A DNA stretch of 64,000 nt from Thinopyrum elongatum (lineage: Eukaryota; Streptophyta; Magnoliopsida; Poales; Poaceae). Where the stretch lies: positions 337,860,447-337,924,446 of the forward strand of contig CM022299.1 in assembly GCA_011799875.1 (NCBI GenBank), in the 5' to 3' direction. The stretch's first letter is position 1. Each line of letters begins with the position of its first letter. The notes beneath the pieces were generated by a model. The model made no database searches. It was not told where the DNA came from and saw nothing but the letters and a program-made list of their open reading frames with translations. Made by a program: the position numbers and the translations under genes. Positions 11,709 through 24,800 of this stretch are shown piece after piece.

Positions 11709-14700
11709 TGATATGTCCATTTTGCATCATGTTTTCCTACTATTATTTATATTGTTTTTAGGTATAATAATGCTTTTTGGAGTAATTCTAATGCTTTTTC
11801 TCTCATAATATGCAATGTTCACACAAAGAGGGAGAATACCGGCAGCTGGAATTCTGGACCTGAAAAGGCTACGTCAGGCCACCTATTCTGCACAACTCCA
11901 AATGAGCTGAAACTTCATGGAGAATTTTTATGGAATATATAAGAATTATTGGAGCAAATAAGTACCAGAGGGGGCCCCTCTTCTGGTATGTAAGTCATTT
12001 TGACCTAGAAAAAACTAAGGAGAGGACTTCGGGACGAAGCGCCGCCGTCTCGAGGTGGAACTTGGGCAGGAGCACTTTTGTCCTCCGGCAGAACGATTCC
12101 ACCGTGAGAACTTCCCTCCCGGAGGGGGAAATCATCATCATCATCATCACCAACAACTCTCCCATCTTGGGGAGGGCAATCTCTATCAACATCTTCAACA
12201 ACACCATCTCCTCTCAAACCCTAGTTCATCTCTTGTGTTCAATCTTTGTACCGGAACCTTAGATTGGTGCTTGTGGGTGACTAGTAGTGTTGATTACATC
12301 TTGTAGTTGATTACTATATGGTTTATTTGGTGGAAGATTATATGTTCAGATCCATTATGCTATTTAATACCCCTCTGATCTTGAGCATGATTATCATTTG
12401 TGAGTAGTTACTTTTGTTCTTGAGGTCACGGGAGAAATCTTGTTGAAAGTAATCATGTGAACTTGATATGTGTTCGACATTTTGTTGGTATGTATGTTGT
12501 GATTCCCTTAGTGGTGTCATGTGAACGTCGACTACATGACACTTCACCATATTTGGGCCTAAGGGAATGCATTGTGGAGTGGTTATTAGATGATGGGTTG
12601 CGAGAGTGACAGAAGCTTAAACCCTAGTTTATGCGCTATTCCATAAGGGACCGATTTGGATCCAAAAGTTTAATGCTATGGTTAGATTTATTCTTAATGA
12701 TTTTCTCATAGTTGCGGATGCTTGCGAGGGGGTTAATCATAAGTAGGAGGCTTGTTCAAGTAAGAGCAGCACCTAAGCACCGGTCCACCCACATATCAAA
12801 TTATCAAAGTAGCGAACACAAATCAAACCAACATGATGAAAGTGACTAGATGAAATTCCCGTGTACCCTCAAGAACGCTTTGCTTATCATAAGAGACCGT
12901 TTTGCCCTGTCCTTTGCCTCAAAAGGATTGGGCTACCTTGCTGCACTTTTGTTACCATTACTGTTGCTTGCTTGTTACAAATTACCTTGCTATCAAACTA
13001 CTCGCTACTTATAATTTCAGTGCTTGCAGAGAATACCTTGCTGAAAACTACTTGTCATTTCCTTTTGCTCCTCGTTGGGTTCGACACTCTTGTGATGCCC
13101 CCGGCTCAATCGTGCACTAATCATACACGCAAATGCACACGATCAAGCCTAAGGACTCACGGGAAGATATCACAAGACAACTCTAAAACATAAATAAAGT
13201 CATACAAGCTTTATGTTACAAGCCAGTGGCCTCGAGGGCTCGAATACATAGCTCGATGGCATACAAGCATCAGCGGAAGCATCAGATATCTGAGTATAGA
13301 TATTAAAAGAGAAACAGAAAGGCCTTTAGAAAGGCGGGGCAAAAATAAAACACTACGATCGAAAGGCGCAGGCCTCCTGCCTGGGACCCTCCGATCCTAC
13401 TCCTGGTCGTCAGCCAACTCGTAGTAGTAACTACCCTCGGGGTAGTAGTAGTGATCATCGGCGGGGGCAGCTGTATCTGGGGCTCCGTCATCTGGTTGCA
13501 TCAAAAGGGGATGGGGAGAAAAAGAAAGCAAAGCAACCGGGAGTACTCATCCGAAGTACTCAGCAAGCAAGGATCTACACTACATATGCAACATTATCAA
13601 AGGAAGGCTGTATATGTGGACTGGACTGCAAAAATGCCAGAATAGAGGGGAAAATTAGTCCTATCGAAGACTAGCATCTTCAACGGTCTTGCAACATTAG
13701 AAGAGTGTAGATTAGTACCGTATAAGTAGTAGTATCATTAAGTCTCATCCTCACCCAGAGATCCTTTCTCGACTCCCTGCGAGAAAGCAATCCCAGAGCT
13801 ATACAGTCATCAACCTCGTCCGGAGATCCCTTCTCGACTCCCTGTGAGAAGCAATCCCAGAGCCATACATCCAAGTATCATCTCAAGGTCTAGTTGTGTC
13901 GATCGGGATACAACTCCGAGTGTCCTTTACCGTAGGACCAGCTATCGATAGATGTGTTCTTCCCTGCAGGGGTGCACCAACATACCCAACACGCTCGATT
14001 AACTCCGACCGGACACACTTTCCTGGGTCATGCCCGGCCTCGGCCAAACGATACACCGCAGCCCTACCTACAGCTCAGCAGAGAGGTCCCCGCCGGTCTA
14101 CATCCTAAGCGCTCAGAGGTCTTGGGCCATCGCCCTGTGCACTCCGGGTCGTTGCGAGAGGGTGAAGCCAGGCACCAGGAGGGCGCCGGTCCGTCCCGGC
14201 CGCAATGCTGAACTGGACGTCTGACAGAGCTTTCGGCTGATGCTACGATGCAGAGTGCCCATAACTTTTCCCACGTGATGGTTAGTGCTATCGGGCCAAA
14301 GGCCCACTCGAATCAAATATCCAAATCGTAGTGTGTTGGCAGTGCGGTAACGAGCAGAGACTCGCGATTGATGTGACCCCGTCGCCCCGTCTCGAGGACT
14401 TGCGACAAGGGCCAAGAATGCCCGGCCACGCCTCGTATTCATCACTCAGGCACCATACAGGCAACCCGTCTTCACATCACACACGGGTACCCCTCAGGGT
14501 CGACCCGCCTTTCCAAGTAACAAGAGTACAGTCCAAGTATCCGTGTGTCCATAACATCAAGGGAATCCGAGGTGTCACCCTCGTTGGATTCCTACACGAT
14601 GTATCCGTCAAGGTGAACTCGGAGGAATCACCCTCGCTGGGTTCACACTTGAGGTGTTGTACGACGGCGTCGTTATCGGAAGCGGTGAAGGAGGAATCAC

Positions 14701-17304
14701 CCTTGATGACCACGACAGAATAGCTACTCTACAGAGTTAACATCAGAAGTGCTACACGAGGTTTCACCCTCGGCACTCGATAGTAACACTGCAGTGTCGT
14801 TACAAATAAGGGGGTGATGTGCGGTGCCGGGGCCTGGTCTTCAATCCCGTTGATCGGGTCTTCTGATAATCCAGCAGGGCAGTCGGGACAAGTGGGGTCA
14901 CTGATAGGTCTCTACCCAGCCTATACTAAGCAGTTTAGGATAAGCAGGTAAGGTTTCAATAGCAGGTTACAATAAACAGGCTATGCATCAGAATAGGTAA
15001 AGCAGTAGCAGTAGCACTTCTAATGCAAGCATTAGAGAGAAAGAATAGGCGATATCGGTATGCTCAAAGGGGGGGTGCTTGCCTGGTTGCTCGGCGGCAA
15101 AGGCAGGGTTGTCAACGGTGTCGTCGGGCTCCTGAGCAGCGTCGGTCTCGGGGACGACGTCGGTGTCGGGGTCTAACGAGAGAGAAGAGGGGGAGGAAAC
15201 AAATAAATACACGACAAACATAAGCAACACGGAGCAGGCTATGCTAACGTGCAGTGCAGGGTTGCCTGAAGACATGTCTAACTCATTTAGTTATTTTAGG
15301 AATTTGTTTGGATTTATTTTATAAAAGCCATGCACTATTCATTTACTAAAAATAGTCTAAAAGTTCCATGTTCATCTAGTTAGGGGCGTCGGACAGGAAT
15401 ACGGAGGGCGTATTCAGATTCGTATCGAAATTCTGAGCAAGTTCCATATATAAATTATTTTCATCGGAGTTACGGATTATTTAATATGATTTTCTAAAGT
15501 TTTTATTAATTTCTAGAATTATTTTAATTAACAGAAAGGATTATTGCGTCATCTTTGCATCAGCATGACATCATCCAGTCCAACCGACTGATCCAGGTCA
15601 AACCTGACCTGCGGGACCCACCTGTCATAGACAGTGGGCTAACTAACTAATTAACAGGGTTAATTATCTAGGTGGGGCCCTATGTCAGTGAGTAATTAAC
15701 TTAATTAGCATTTTAATTAGAATTCTATTTATTTTAAAACGTTTAAGTGGTGGGGCCCGTGTGTCAGTGACACAGCCAGCCCAGTCAGCAGCGCTGACCG
15801 GGTCAAATGGGCAGTGGGGCCCATCGGTCAGCGGCACAGGGCGGGGCCCGCGGCTGCCACATGGGCGCCTGGTCAGCGCCGGCCGCCGGAGTGTGCTGGT
15901 GAGCCCCAACACGGTGGCTCAACTCCGGCGAGCCCGGAATCGAGCTACGGGGCACCATTTCGCGCGCTCTTTAGCTCTCTGGAACGAGCAGGCAGAGCCG
16001 CGTCCAGTGGTGGGGTGCACGGTGGCAGGGGAGGCCGGGACAGAGCAGCATGACGACGGTGGGCGGCAGCGGCTTTGGGTGCGGCTCGGGAACAGCGAAT
16101 CAACGCGCGGGCGAGCGAACAAATAGCGCGGCGAGGCCCTACGCGATGCGGGGAGTACACTGGGCACGGGCACGGGGCCCTTTGGTCACCGATGACACGC
16201 CGGCGACGTGTTCCGTGGCGGCGCATTCGGGCAAGAAGGAGGCGGCGTCTACGGCTACGGGGAGAGCGCAGGGAGAGAGGGAGGAGGACTGGGTGCTCAC
16301 AGCGAGCCGTACGGAAAGGGCAGTGGGCTCGGGGTAGCTAGAGGTCGCCGGAATCGGCGACGGCGTGCGGCGGCGATCCGAGGAGGAAGAAGGCTCGGGG
16401 AGGCGCTGCGGTGGCCCTCGTCTTCGGTTTGTCAGCGTAGTCGAAGGAGGGGACGACGGCAAGCACGTTGGACACGGCGGGGAGGCGAACGGGGCACGGT
16501 GGCCGTGGCTACGCCGGAGCCATGACGGCGGTGGCGCTCGGGTGAGATGGGGAAGCGAGGGAGAGCGAGAGAGAGTGAGCGAGGGAAAGCCAGGGGGCGC
16601 GGGAGATGCTCTTTATCTTCCCCGGCGAGGCGAGGCCGCTGTCGACCGCAAGGAGGGGGGCCAGGGGGGCCGGGCGCGCGCGTGCGCTAGCTGTTCGACA
16701 GCGAAGCGCGGTGAGCAGTGACGAGAGGTGGGGGGAGGAGCTAGGCGGGCTGGGCCGCACTGTGCACTTGCGGTCCGGGCACAGTGGCTTCTTCTCCGTT
16801 TTCTATTTTCCTTTTTCTTTTCTGTTTTGTTTGTCTTTTGTCTTTTGTTTTTATTTCAAATGACTTTTGGTAAAATTTGAGACTGGTCCAAATATTAACA
16901 GTGCAAAATTAGTCACTGCAAGAAAATGGTTTGGAGCCAAAAGAATTTCATTTGGATTTTATTAAATTGAAAAAGGATTAAATACTGCTGTTTTGTTGCT
17001 GTTAGAGTCACTTAATTTATTTAGTATAAGTTGAATATAATTTTTGAATTGTCTCTGGATTATATACTATTTAATGAACATTTTAGTTCCAGGGTTTGGA
17101 CAACTTTTATTTTCACTTTTAGTTTGAATTTCCATGTGAATTTGAATTTGAAAAGGGATTTATTACTAATGATGATTAAGCACTGTTGATCATGATGACA
17201 TGGCATAATCAAGAAGGGTGATTACTGTGGCAAACCACTGGGGGTGTTACAACTCTTACTTATCGAAAGGACTACGATTGATCCCCTATACTTGTGGGTC
17301 ATCA
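11709..17304 (+). repeat. Athila 5' LTR, interrupted at 13091-17251
   Basis: The LTR pieces are 11709-13090 and 17257-17304 (about 1.43 kb when the insert is removed), with TG...CA ends. Compared with the 3' LTR it lacks about 95 bp after agagggggcc (present at about 46129-46215), and it retains about 50 bp that the 3' copy lost after gttcgac. Confidence 0.85.
13091..17251 (-). mobile_element. 4.16-kb solo LTR of a Gypsy-type element
   Basis: The ends are TGTGATGCCC and GGTGTTACA (TG...CA), flanked by ACTCT on both sides (13086-13090 and 17252-17256). No gag or pol motif and no second LTR were seen, so this is a solo LTR or a non-autonomous LTR-type element. Minus orientation is a guess from the tgtaacaccc-like start on that strand. 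A GC-rich segment (about 15700-16790) produces many long chance frames that are not called. The text after 13091 resembles long LTRs common in wheat; no family name is claimed. Confidence 0.7.
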
Positions 17305-17315
17305 AGGCTCTTTTC

Positions 17316-17332
17316 TGGCGCCGTTGCCGGGG
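17316..17332 (+). other. Athila primer-binding site
   Basis: TGGCGCCGTTGCCGGGG lies 11 bases after the 5' LTR end. It is the usual Athila-type site, generally assigned to tRNA-Asp; the tRNA assignment is from family knowledge. Confidence 0.7.
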
Positions 17333-17410
17333 AGTGAAGCGCTCTTGGTAAGTGGAAATCGGTAAGAAAAAATTGTTACTACGTGCTGAAATTTGTAGTC
17401 ACTTGTTACT

Positions 17411-19990
17411 ATGGAGAACAATCCTTTGAGGGGTTTGTTCGGGGTATCTTCATCTCGAACGGAACCACAATTAGTTACACCTCAACCTACTGCACCTACT
17501 GAAAATATTGGTTATGAAATTCCTTTGGGTATGATAGGACAACTGCTAGCTAATCCTTATGCAGGAGATGGAACCGAACATCCCGATATGCACTTGATAT
17601 ATGTGGATGAAATTTGTGGATTATTTAAGCTTGCAGGTTTACCTGGAGATGAAGCTAAGAAGAAGGTTTTCCCTTTATCTTTAAAGGGAAAAGCATTGGC
17701 ATGGTATAGGCTATGCGATGATATTGGATCCTGGAATTGGAATCGATTGAAATTGGAATTTCACCAAAAAAATTATCCTATGCATCTAGTTCATCGTGAT
17801 CGGAATTATATATATAATTTTTGGCCTCGTGAAGGAGAAAGTATCGCTCTAGCTTGGGGGAGGCTTAAGTCAATGTTATATTCATGCCCCAATCATGAGC
17901 TCTCAAGAGAAATTATTATTAAAAAAATTTATGCTCGGCTTTCTCGTGATGATCAATCCATGCTTGATACTTCTTGTACTGGTTCCTTTATGAAGAAGAC
18001 TATTGAATTCAGGTGGGATCTTTTAGAAAGAATTAAACGCAACTCTGAAGATTGGGAACTCGATGAAGGTAAAGAGTCAGGTATTAAGCTTAAGTATGAT
18101 TGTGTTAAATCTTTTATGAATACTGATGCTTTTCAAAAGTTTAGCACTAAATATGGACTTGACTCTGAGATAGTAGCCTCCTTTTGTGAATCATTTGCTA
18201 CTCATGTTGATCTCCCTAAGAAGAAGTAGTTTAAATATCACCCACCTATTAAAGAAGAAATTAAAGAACCAGTAATAGCTAAAGATGAAAGTATTATTTA
18301 TAATGTTGATCCAGTCGTTCCTATTGCTTTTATTGAAAAACCACCTTTCCCTGTTAGGATAAAGGAACATGCTAAAGTTTCAACTGTGGTCAACAAAAGT
18401 TATATTAGAGCATCCAAACCTGCTAAACAAATCAAAGTAGAACCTAGTGTTGCTATGGTTAAAGATCTCCTGGTTGAAAATATAGATGGGCATGTTATTT
18501 ACTTTTATGATGAAGCTGCTAGAATTGCCAAACTCGATGAAAAAAATAAACATAGACCTGTTGTTGGCATGCCTGTTGTCTCAGTTAAAATAGGAGATCA
18601 CTGTTATCATGGTTTATGAGACATAGGTGCTAGCGTGAGTGCTATTCCTTTTACCTTATATCAAGAAATTATGAATGATATAGCACCCGCTGAAATAGAA
18701 GACATAGATGTTACTATTAAACTTGCTAATAGAGACACCATCACACCTCTTGGGATTGTTAGAGATGTTGAAGTCTTGTGTGGGAAAATAAAATACCCTA
18801 CTGATTTTCTTGTTCTTGGTTCCTCACAAGACGACTTTTGTCCCATTATCTTTGGTAGACCTTTCTTGAACACCGTTAATGCTAAAATAGATTGTGAGAA
18901 ACAAACTGTCGGTGTAAGTTTTGGTGATGAGTCTCATGAGTTTAATTTTTCTAAGTTTAGTAGAAAACATCATAAGAAAGAATTGTCTAGTAAGGATGAA
19001 ATAATTGGTCTTGCCTCTATTGCCATGCCTCCTACAGATCCACTAGAACAATATTTGCTAGACCATGAAAATGATATGCATATGAATGAAAGAAATGAGA
19101 TAGATACAATTTTCTTTGAACAACGACCTCTGCTTAAACATAATTTGCCTACTGAAACTCTAGGAGGCCCTCCTCCACCTAAAGGTGATCCTAAGTTTGA
19201 ATTAAAACAATTGCCAGACACTTTGAAATATGCTTATCTTGATGAGAAAAAGATATATCCTGTTATTATTAGTGCTAACCTTTCAGAACATGAAGAAGAA
19301 AGATTATTGAAGGTTTTGAAGAAGCACCGAGCTGCTATTGGATATACTCTTGATGATTTAAAGGGCACTAGTCCCACTCTTTGTCAGCATAAAATTAATA
19401 TGGAACCTGATGCTAAACCCGTTGTTGATCACCAATGACGTTTAAATCCTAAAATGAAATAAGTGGTAAGAACTAAAATATTGAAGCTTCTGGAAGCAGG
19501 TATAATCTATCCTATAGCAGATAGTAGATGGGTAAGTCCTCTTCATTGTGTCCCTAAGAAGGGAGGTATTACTGTTGTTCCTAATGATAAAAATGAACTT
19601 ATCCCACAAAGAATTGTTACTGGCTACAGAATGGTAATTGATTTTAGAAAATTAAATAAAGCAACTAGAAAAGATCATTACCCTTTGCCTTTTATTGATC
19701 AAATGCTAGAAAGATTATCTAAGCACACACACTTTTGTTTTCTCGATGGATATTCTGGTTTTTCTCAAATACCTGTTTCACAACCTGATCAAGAGAAAAC
19801 CACCTTTACTTGTCCTTTTGGAACTTATGCTTATAGACATATGCCTTTTGGTTTATGTAATGCACCTGCTACCTTTCAAAGATGTATGACTGCTATATTC
19901 TCTGATTTTTGTGAAAAGATTGTTGAGGTTTTCATGGATCATTTTTCCGTTTACGGAACTTCTTTTGATGATTGCTTAAGCAACCTTGAT
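17411..19990 (+). pseudogene. Athila gag, protease and N-terminal reverse transcriptase (interrupted)
   Basis: Gag starts at 17411 (MENNPLRGLFG) and includes the conserved YNFWPREGESIALAWGRLKS. Protease has DIGAS at about 18620. The reverse transcriptase has SRWVSPLHCVPKKGG and FCFLDGYSGFSQIPV. Everything is in one frame, broken by stops at 18227 (TAG), 18617 (TGA), 19436 (TGA) and 19460 (TAA). The catalytic FMDD box reads FMDH (about 19930), so even a repaired frame would lack one catalytic Asp. The Angela-type element then interrupts the palm/thumb region at 19996. Confidence 0.85.
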
Positions 19991-19995
19991 CGAGT

Positions 19996-21773
19996 TGTTG
20001 GGGAACGTTGCATGGGAAACAAAAAATTTCCTACGCTCACCAAGATCCAATCTAGGAGATGACCATCTACGAGAGGAGAGATTGCATGTACATACCCTTG
20101 TAGATCGCTAAGCGAAAGAGTTAAGAAACACGGTTGATGTAGTCGAACGTCTTCGCGATCCAATCACGATCCTTCCCGCGAACTCCCGATCCAAGTGCCG
20201 AACGGACGGCACCTCCGCGTTCAACACACGTACGGCTTGATGACGCCTTCACCTCCTCGATCCAGCGAGCGATGGTGAAGTAGTAGCTCGAGTCCTCCGT
20301 CAGCACGACGGTGTGGTGGCGGTGGTGGTGGAGAAATCTCAGCAGAGCTTCGGTAAGCACTACGGAGAAGAAGATGGCTATGAGGGAGAGGAGGAGCAGC
20401 GTCGTGGCACGTATAGATGTGTATGGGTGTGGCTGCCCTCTATCCCCTCCTCTATATATAGGGGGAAGTGTGGAGGGAGGGGCGCCCCTAGATCCCATCT
20501 AGGGGTGGCAGCCACCAAGGGGAAACCCTAGATGGGTTTGGGTGCCTCCTCCTAGGTGCCTTGGCCCCCAAGGCAAGTGGAGGAAACCCTAGGGAGGCGA
20601 CTCACCTGCTCAAGCAATGTGGGAAGGGGGCTTGGGGGCACACAACCCCTTAGTGGGCTGGTGTGCTCCCTCCCCTTGGCCCATGAAGCCCCCAACACTT
20701 GCCGTGGCCCCCCGAAACCCCGTTCGGTCATGCTGGTCATCACCCGGTAACCCCGGAACACTTCCAGACTCCAATACCCTTCGTCCAATATATCAATCTT
20801 CACCTCCGGACCATTCCGGAGTTCCTCGTCATGTCCGCGATCTCATCCGGGACTCCGAACAACCATCGGTAACCACCATAATGACTCAACTATACTTATA
20901 TCATCACCAAACGTTAAGTGTGTAGACCCTGCGGGTTCGAGACCTATGCAGACATGACCGAGACACCTCTACGGTCAATAACCAATAGCGGGACCTGGAT
21001 GTCCATATTGGTTCCCACATATTCTACGAAGATCTTATCGGTCGAACCTCGATGTCAAGGATTCAATTAATCCCGTATGTAGTTCCCTTTGTCTATCGGT
21101 ATGTTACTTGCCTGAGATTCGATCATTGGTATCTCCATCCCTAGTTCAATCTCGTTACCGGCAAGTCTCTTTACTCGTTCCGTAATACAAGATCCCGTGG
21201 CTAACTCATTAGTCACATTGCTTGCAAGCTCATTGTGATACGGTATTACCGAGTGGGCCCTGAGATACCTCTCCGTCATACGGAGTGACAAATCCCAGTC
21301 TTGATCCATGCCAACTCAACAGACACCCTCGGAGATACCTGTAGAGCACCTTTATAGTCACCCAGTTACGTTGCAACGTTTGGTACACACAAGGTACTCC
21401 TCCGGTGTCAGTGAGTTGCATGATCTCATGGTCATAGGAACATACACTTGACATGCAAAAAATGATAGCAACAAACTTGATACGATCACATGCTATGTTT
21501 ATAGTTTGGGTCTTGTCCATCACATCATTCTCCTAATGATGTGATCCCATTATCAAATGACAACTCATATCCATGGCTAGGAAACCATAGCCATCTCTGA
21601 TCAACGAGCTAGTCCGGTAGAGGCTTACTAGGGACATGTTGTTGTCTATGTATCCACATATGTATTTGAGTTTCCGATCAATACAATTGTACCATGGATA
21701 ATAAACGATTATCATGAACAGGGAAATATGATAATAACCAATTTATTATTGCCTCTAGGGCATATTTCCAATA
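19996..21773 (-). repeat. Angela-type 3' LTR (left on the plus strand)
   Basis: It is 1778 bp. The sense-strand TATA box (cctatatatag) lies at about 20452-20462. The inner end has changed from tgttgg to tattgg. The purine tract (aagtgggaggc in the sense direction) adjoins it at 21774-21785. Confidence 0.9.
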
Positions 21774-21859
21774 GCCTCCCACTTGAACTAGAGTCAATAA
21801 TCTAGTTCACATCACCATGTGATTAACACCCAATGAGTTCTAGGGTTTGATCATGTTAT

Positions 21860-24800
21860 GCTTGTGAGAGAGGTTTTAGTCAACGGGTCGGCAACATTCA
21901 GATCCGCGTGTACTTTGCAAATTTTATGTCATACTATAGATGCTGATACCATGCTCCACTTGGAGCTATTCCAAACGGCTACTCCACTATACGTATCCGG
22001 TTTGCTACTCAGAGTCATCTGGATTGGTGTTAAAGCTTGCATCGACGTAACCCTTTACGCCGAACTCTTTATCACCTCCATAACCGAGAAACTCTACTCA
22101 GAGTCATCCGGATTAGTGTTAAAGCTTGCATCGACGTAACCCTTTACGCCGAACTCTTTATCACCTCCATAACCGAGAAACATTTCCTTATTCTTCTAAG
22201 GATAATTTTGACCGCTGTCCAGTGATCCACTCCTGGATCATCTTGTACCCCCTTGCCAGACACGTGGCAAGGCACATATTAGGTGCGGTACACAACATGG
22301 CATATGGTATAGAGCCTATGGCTAAGGCATAGGGGCCGACCTTCGTCCTTTCTCTTTCTTCTGTCGTGGTCGAGCTTTGAATCTTACTCAACTTCACACC
22401 TTACAACTCAGGCAAGAACCCCTTCTTGGACTGATCCATTTTGAACTCCTTCAAAATCATGTCAAGGTATGTGTTCTGTTAAAGTCTTATCAGGCGTCTT
22501 GATCTATCTCTATAGATTTTGATGCCCAATATGTAAGCAGCTTTACCCAGGTCTTCCTTTGAAAAACTTCTTTCCAACAACCCTTTATGCTTTCCAGAAA
22601 TTCTACATCATTTCCGATCAACAATATGTCAACCATATATACTTATCAGAAATGTTGTTGAGCTCCCACTCACTTTCTTGTAAATACAAGTTTCTTGAAA
22701 ACTTTGTATAAACCCAAAAACTTTGATCACCTCATCAAAGCGTATGTTCCAACTCCGAGATGCTTGCTCCAGTTCATAGAAGGATCGCTGGAGCTTGCAT
22801 ACCTTTTAGCATCCTTAGGATCGACAAAACCTTCTGGTTGTATCACATATAACCTTTCCTCACGAAAACCGTCAAGGAAACTTTGTTTTGACATCCATCT
22901 GCCAGATTTCGTAAATGAAAATGCAGCAACTGCTAACATAATTCCAACAGACTTTAGCTTCGCTATGAGTGAGAAAGTCTCATCATAGTCAACTCCTTGA
23001 ACTTGTCGGAAACTTCTTTGCAACAAGTCGAGCTTCATAAATGGTGACATTACCATCAGCGTCTGTCTTCTTAAAGATCCATTTATTCTCAATGGCTTAC
23101 CGATCATCGGGCAAGTCCACCAAAGTCCATACTTTGTTCTCATACATGGATCCTATCTCGGATTTCATGGCTCCTAGCCATTTGTTGGAATCCAGGCCCA
23201 CCATCGCTTCTCCATAGCTCGTAGGTTCACCGTTGTCCAACAACATGACCTTTAAGACAGGGTTACCGTACCACTCATAAGTTATACGCACCCTTGTCGA
23301 CCTACGAGGTTCGATAGTAACTTGATCTAAAGCTTCATGATCATCATCATTAGCTTCCTCTTCAACTGACGTAGGTGCCACAGAAATATCTTTCTGTGCT
23401 GCGCTACTCTCTGATTGAAATAAATGTTCAACAACCTTATCAAGTTCTATCTTCCTCCCACTCAATTCTTTCGAGAGAAACTCTTTCTCGAGAAAGGACC
23501 CGTTCTTAGCGACAAACACTTTGCCCTCGGATCTGAGATAGAAGGTATGCCCAATCGTCTCCTTTGGGTATCCTATGAAGATCCATTTGTCCGCTTTGGG
23601 TTCGAGCTTTTCAGGCTGAAGCCTTTTCACATAAGCGTCGCAGCCCCAAACCTTAAGAAATGACAACTTAGGTTTCTTGTCCAACCATAATTCATACGGT
23701 GTCGTCTCAACGGATTTAGATGGTGCCCAATTTCAAGTGAATGTAGTTGTCTCTAATGCATAACCCCAAAACGATAGTGATATATCGGCAAGAGACAACA
23801 TAGAACACACCATATCCAATAAGGTACGATTACGATGTTCGGACACACCATTACGCTGTGGTGTTCCAGGCGGCGTCAGTTGTGAAATAATTCCACATTG
23901 TCTTAAGCGATTGCCAAACTCATAACTCAGATACTCTCCCCTTCGATCATATCGTAGGAATTTGATCTTCTTGTTACGATGATTCTCAACTTCACTCTTA
24001 AATTGCTTGAACTTTTCAGGCGTTTCAGACTTATGCTTCATCAAGTAAATATACCCATATCTACTCAAATCATCGGTGAAGGTGAGAAAGTAATGATATC
24101 CATCGCGCGCGTCAACACTCATCGGGCCGCACACATCAGTATGTATGATTTCCAACAAGTTAATTGCCCATTCCATTGTTTCGGAAATGGGGTTTTAGTT
24201 ATCTTGCCCATGAGGCATGGTTCGCATGTGTCAAGTGATTCAAAATCAAGTGACTCCAAAAGTCCATCAGCATGGAGTTTCTTCATGCGCTTTACACCAA
24301 CATGACCTAAGTGGCAGGGCCACAAGAAAGTGGTATTATATTATCAACTCTACATCTTTTGGCCTCAATGTTATGAACTCTTTATCACTACGATCAAGAT
24401 TCAATAAACCATTCACCTTGGGTGCATGACCATAGAAGGTATTATTCATGTAAACAGAATAACCATTATTCTTTGACTTAAATGAATAACTGTATTGCAA
24501 TAAACACGATCTAGTCATGTTCATGCTCAACACAGACACCAAATAAAATTTATATAGGTTCAACACTAATCTTGAAGGTAGAGGGAGCGTGCGATGGTGA
24601 TCACATCAACCTTGGAAACACTTCCAACACACATCGTCACCTCGCCCTTAGCTAGTCTCCGTTTATTCCATAGCTTTTGTTTCGAGTTACCAATATTAGC
24701 AACTGAACCGGTATCTAATACCCAAGTGCTACTAGGAGTACTAGTAAGGTACACATCAATAACACGTATATCAAATATACTATTGTTGAAGTTGCCAGCC

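Noticed and set aside
11930..12262. 110-aa frame in the Athila 5' LTR, also at 46101-46502
   Set aside because: It is present in both LTRs with indels and lacks any domain, so it is LTR sequence.
12055..12306. His-rich peptide from a catcatcat run in the Athila LTR
   Set aside because: It is produced by a short trinucleotide repeat in LTR sequence, not by a gene.
15761..16863. Cluster of 80-120-aa frames in the GC-rich part of the solo LTR
   Set aside because: They overlap each other on both strands, are low in complexity and have no domain. They are explained by few stop codons in GC-rich DNA.
20121..20803. Frames up to 125 aa in the Copia LTRs, repeated at 26858-27820 and 46931-47784
   Set aside because: They are repeated in every copy of the LTR, lie around the LTR TATA box and have no known domain.
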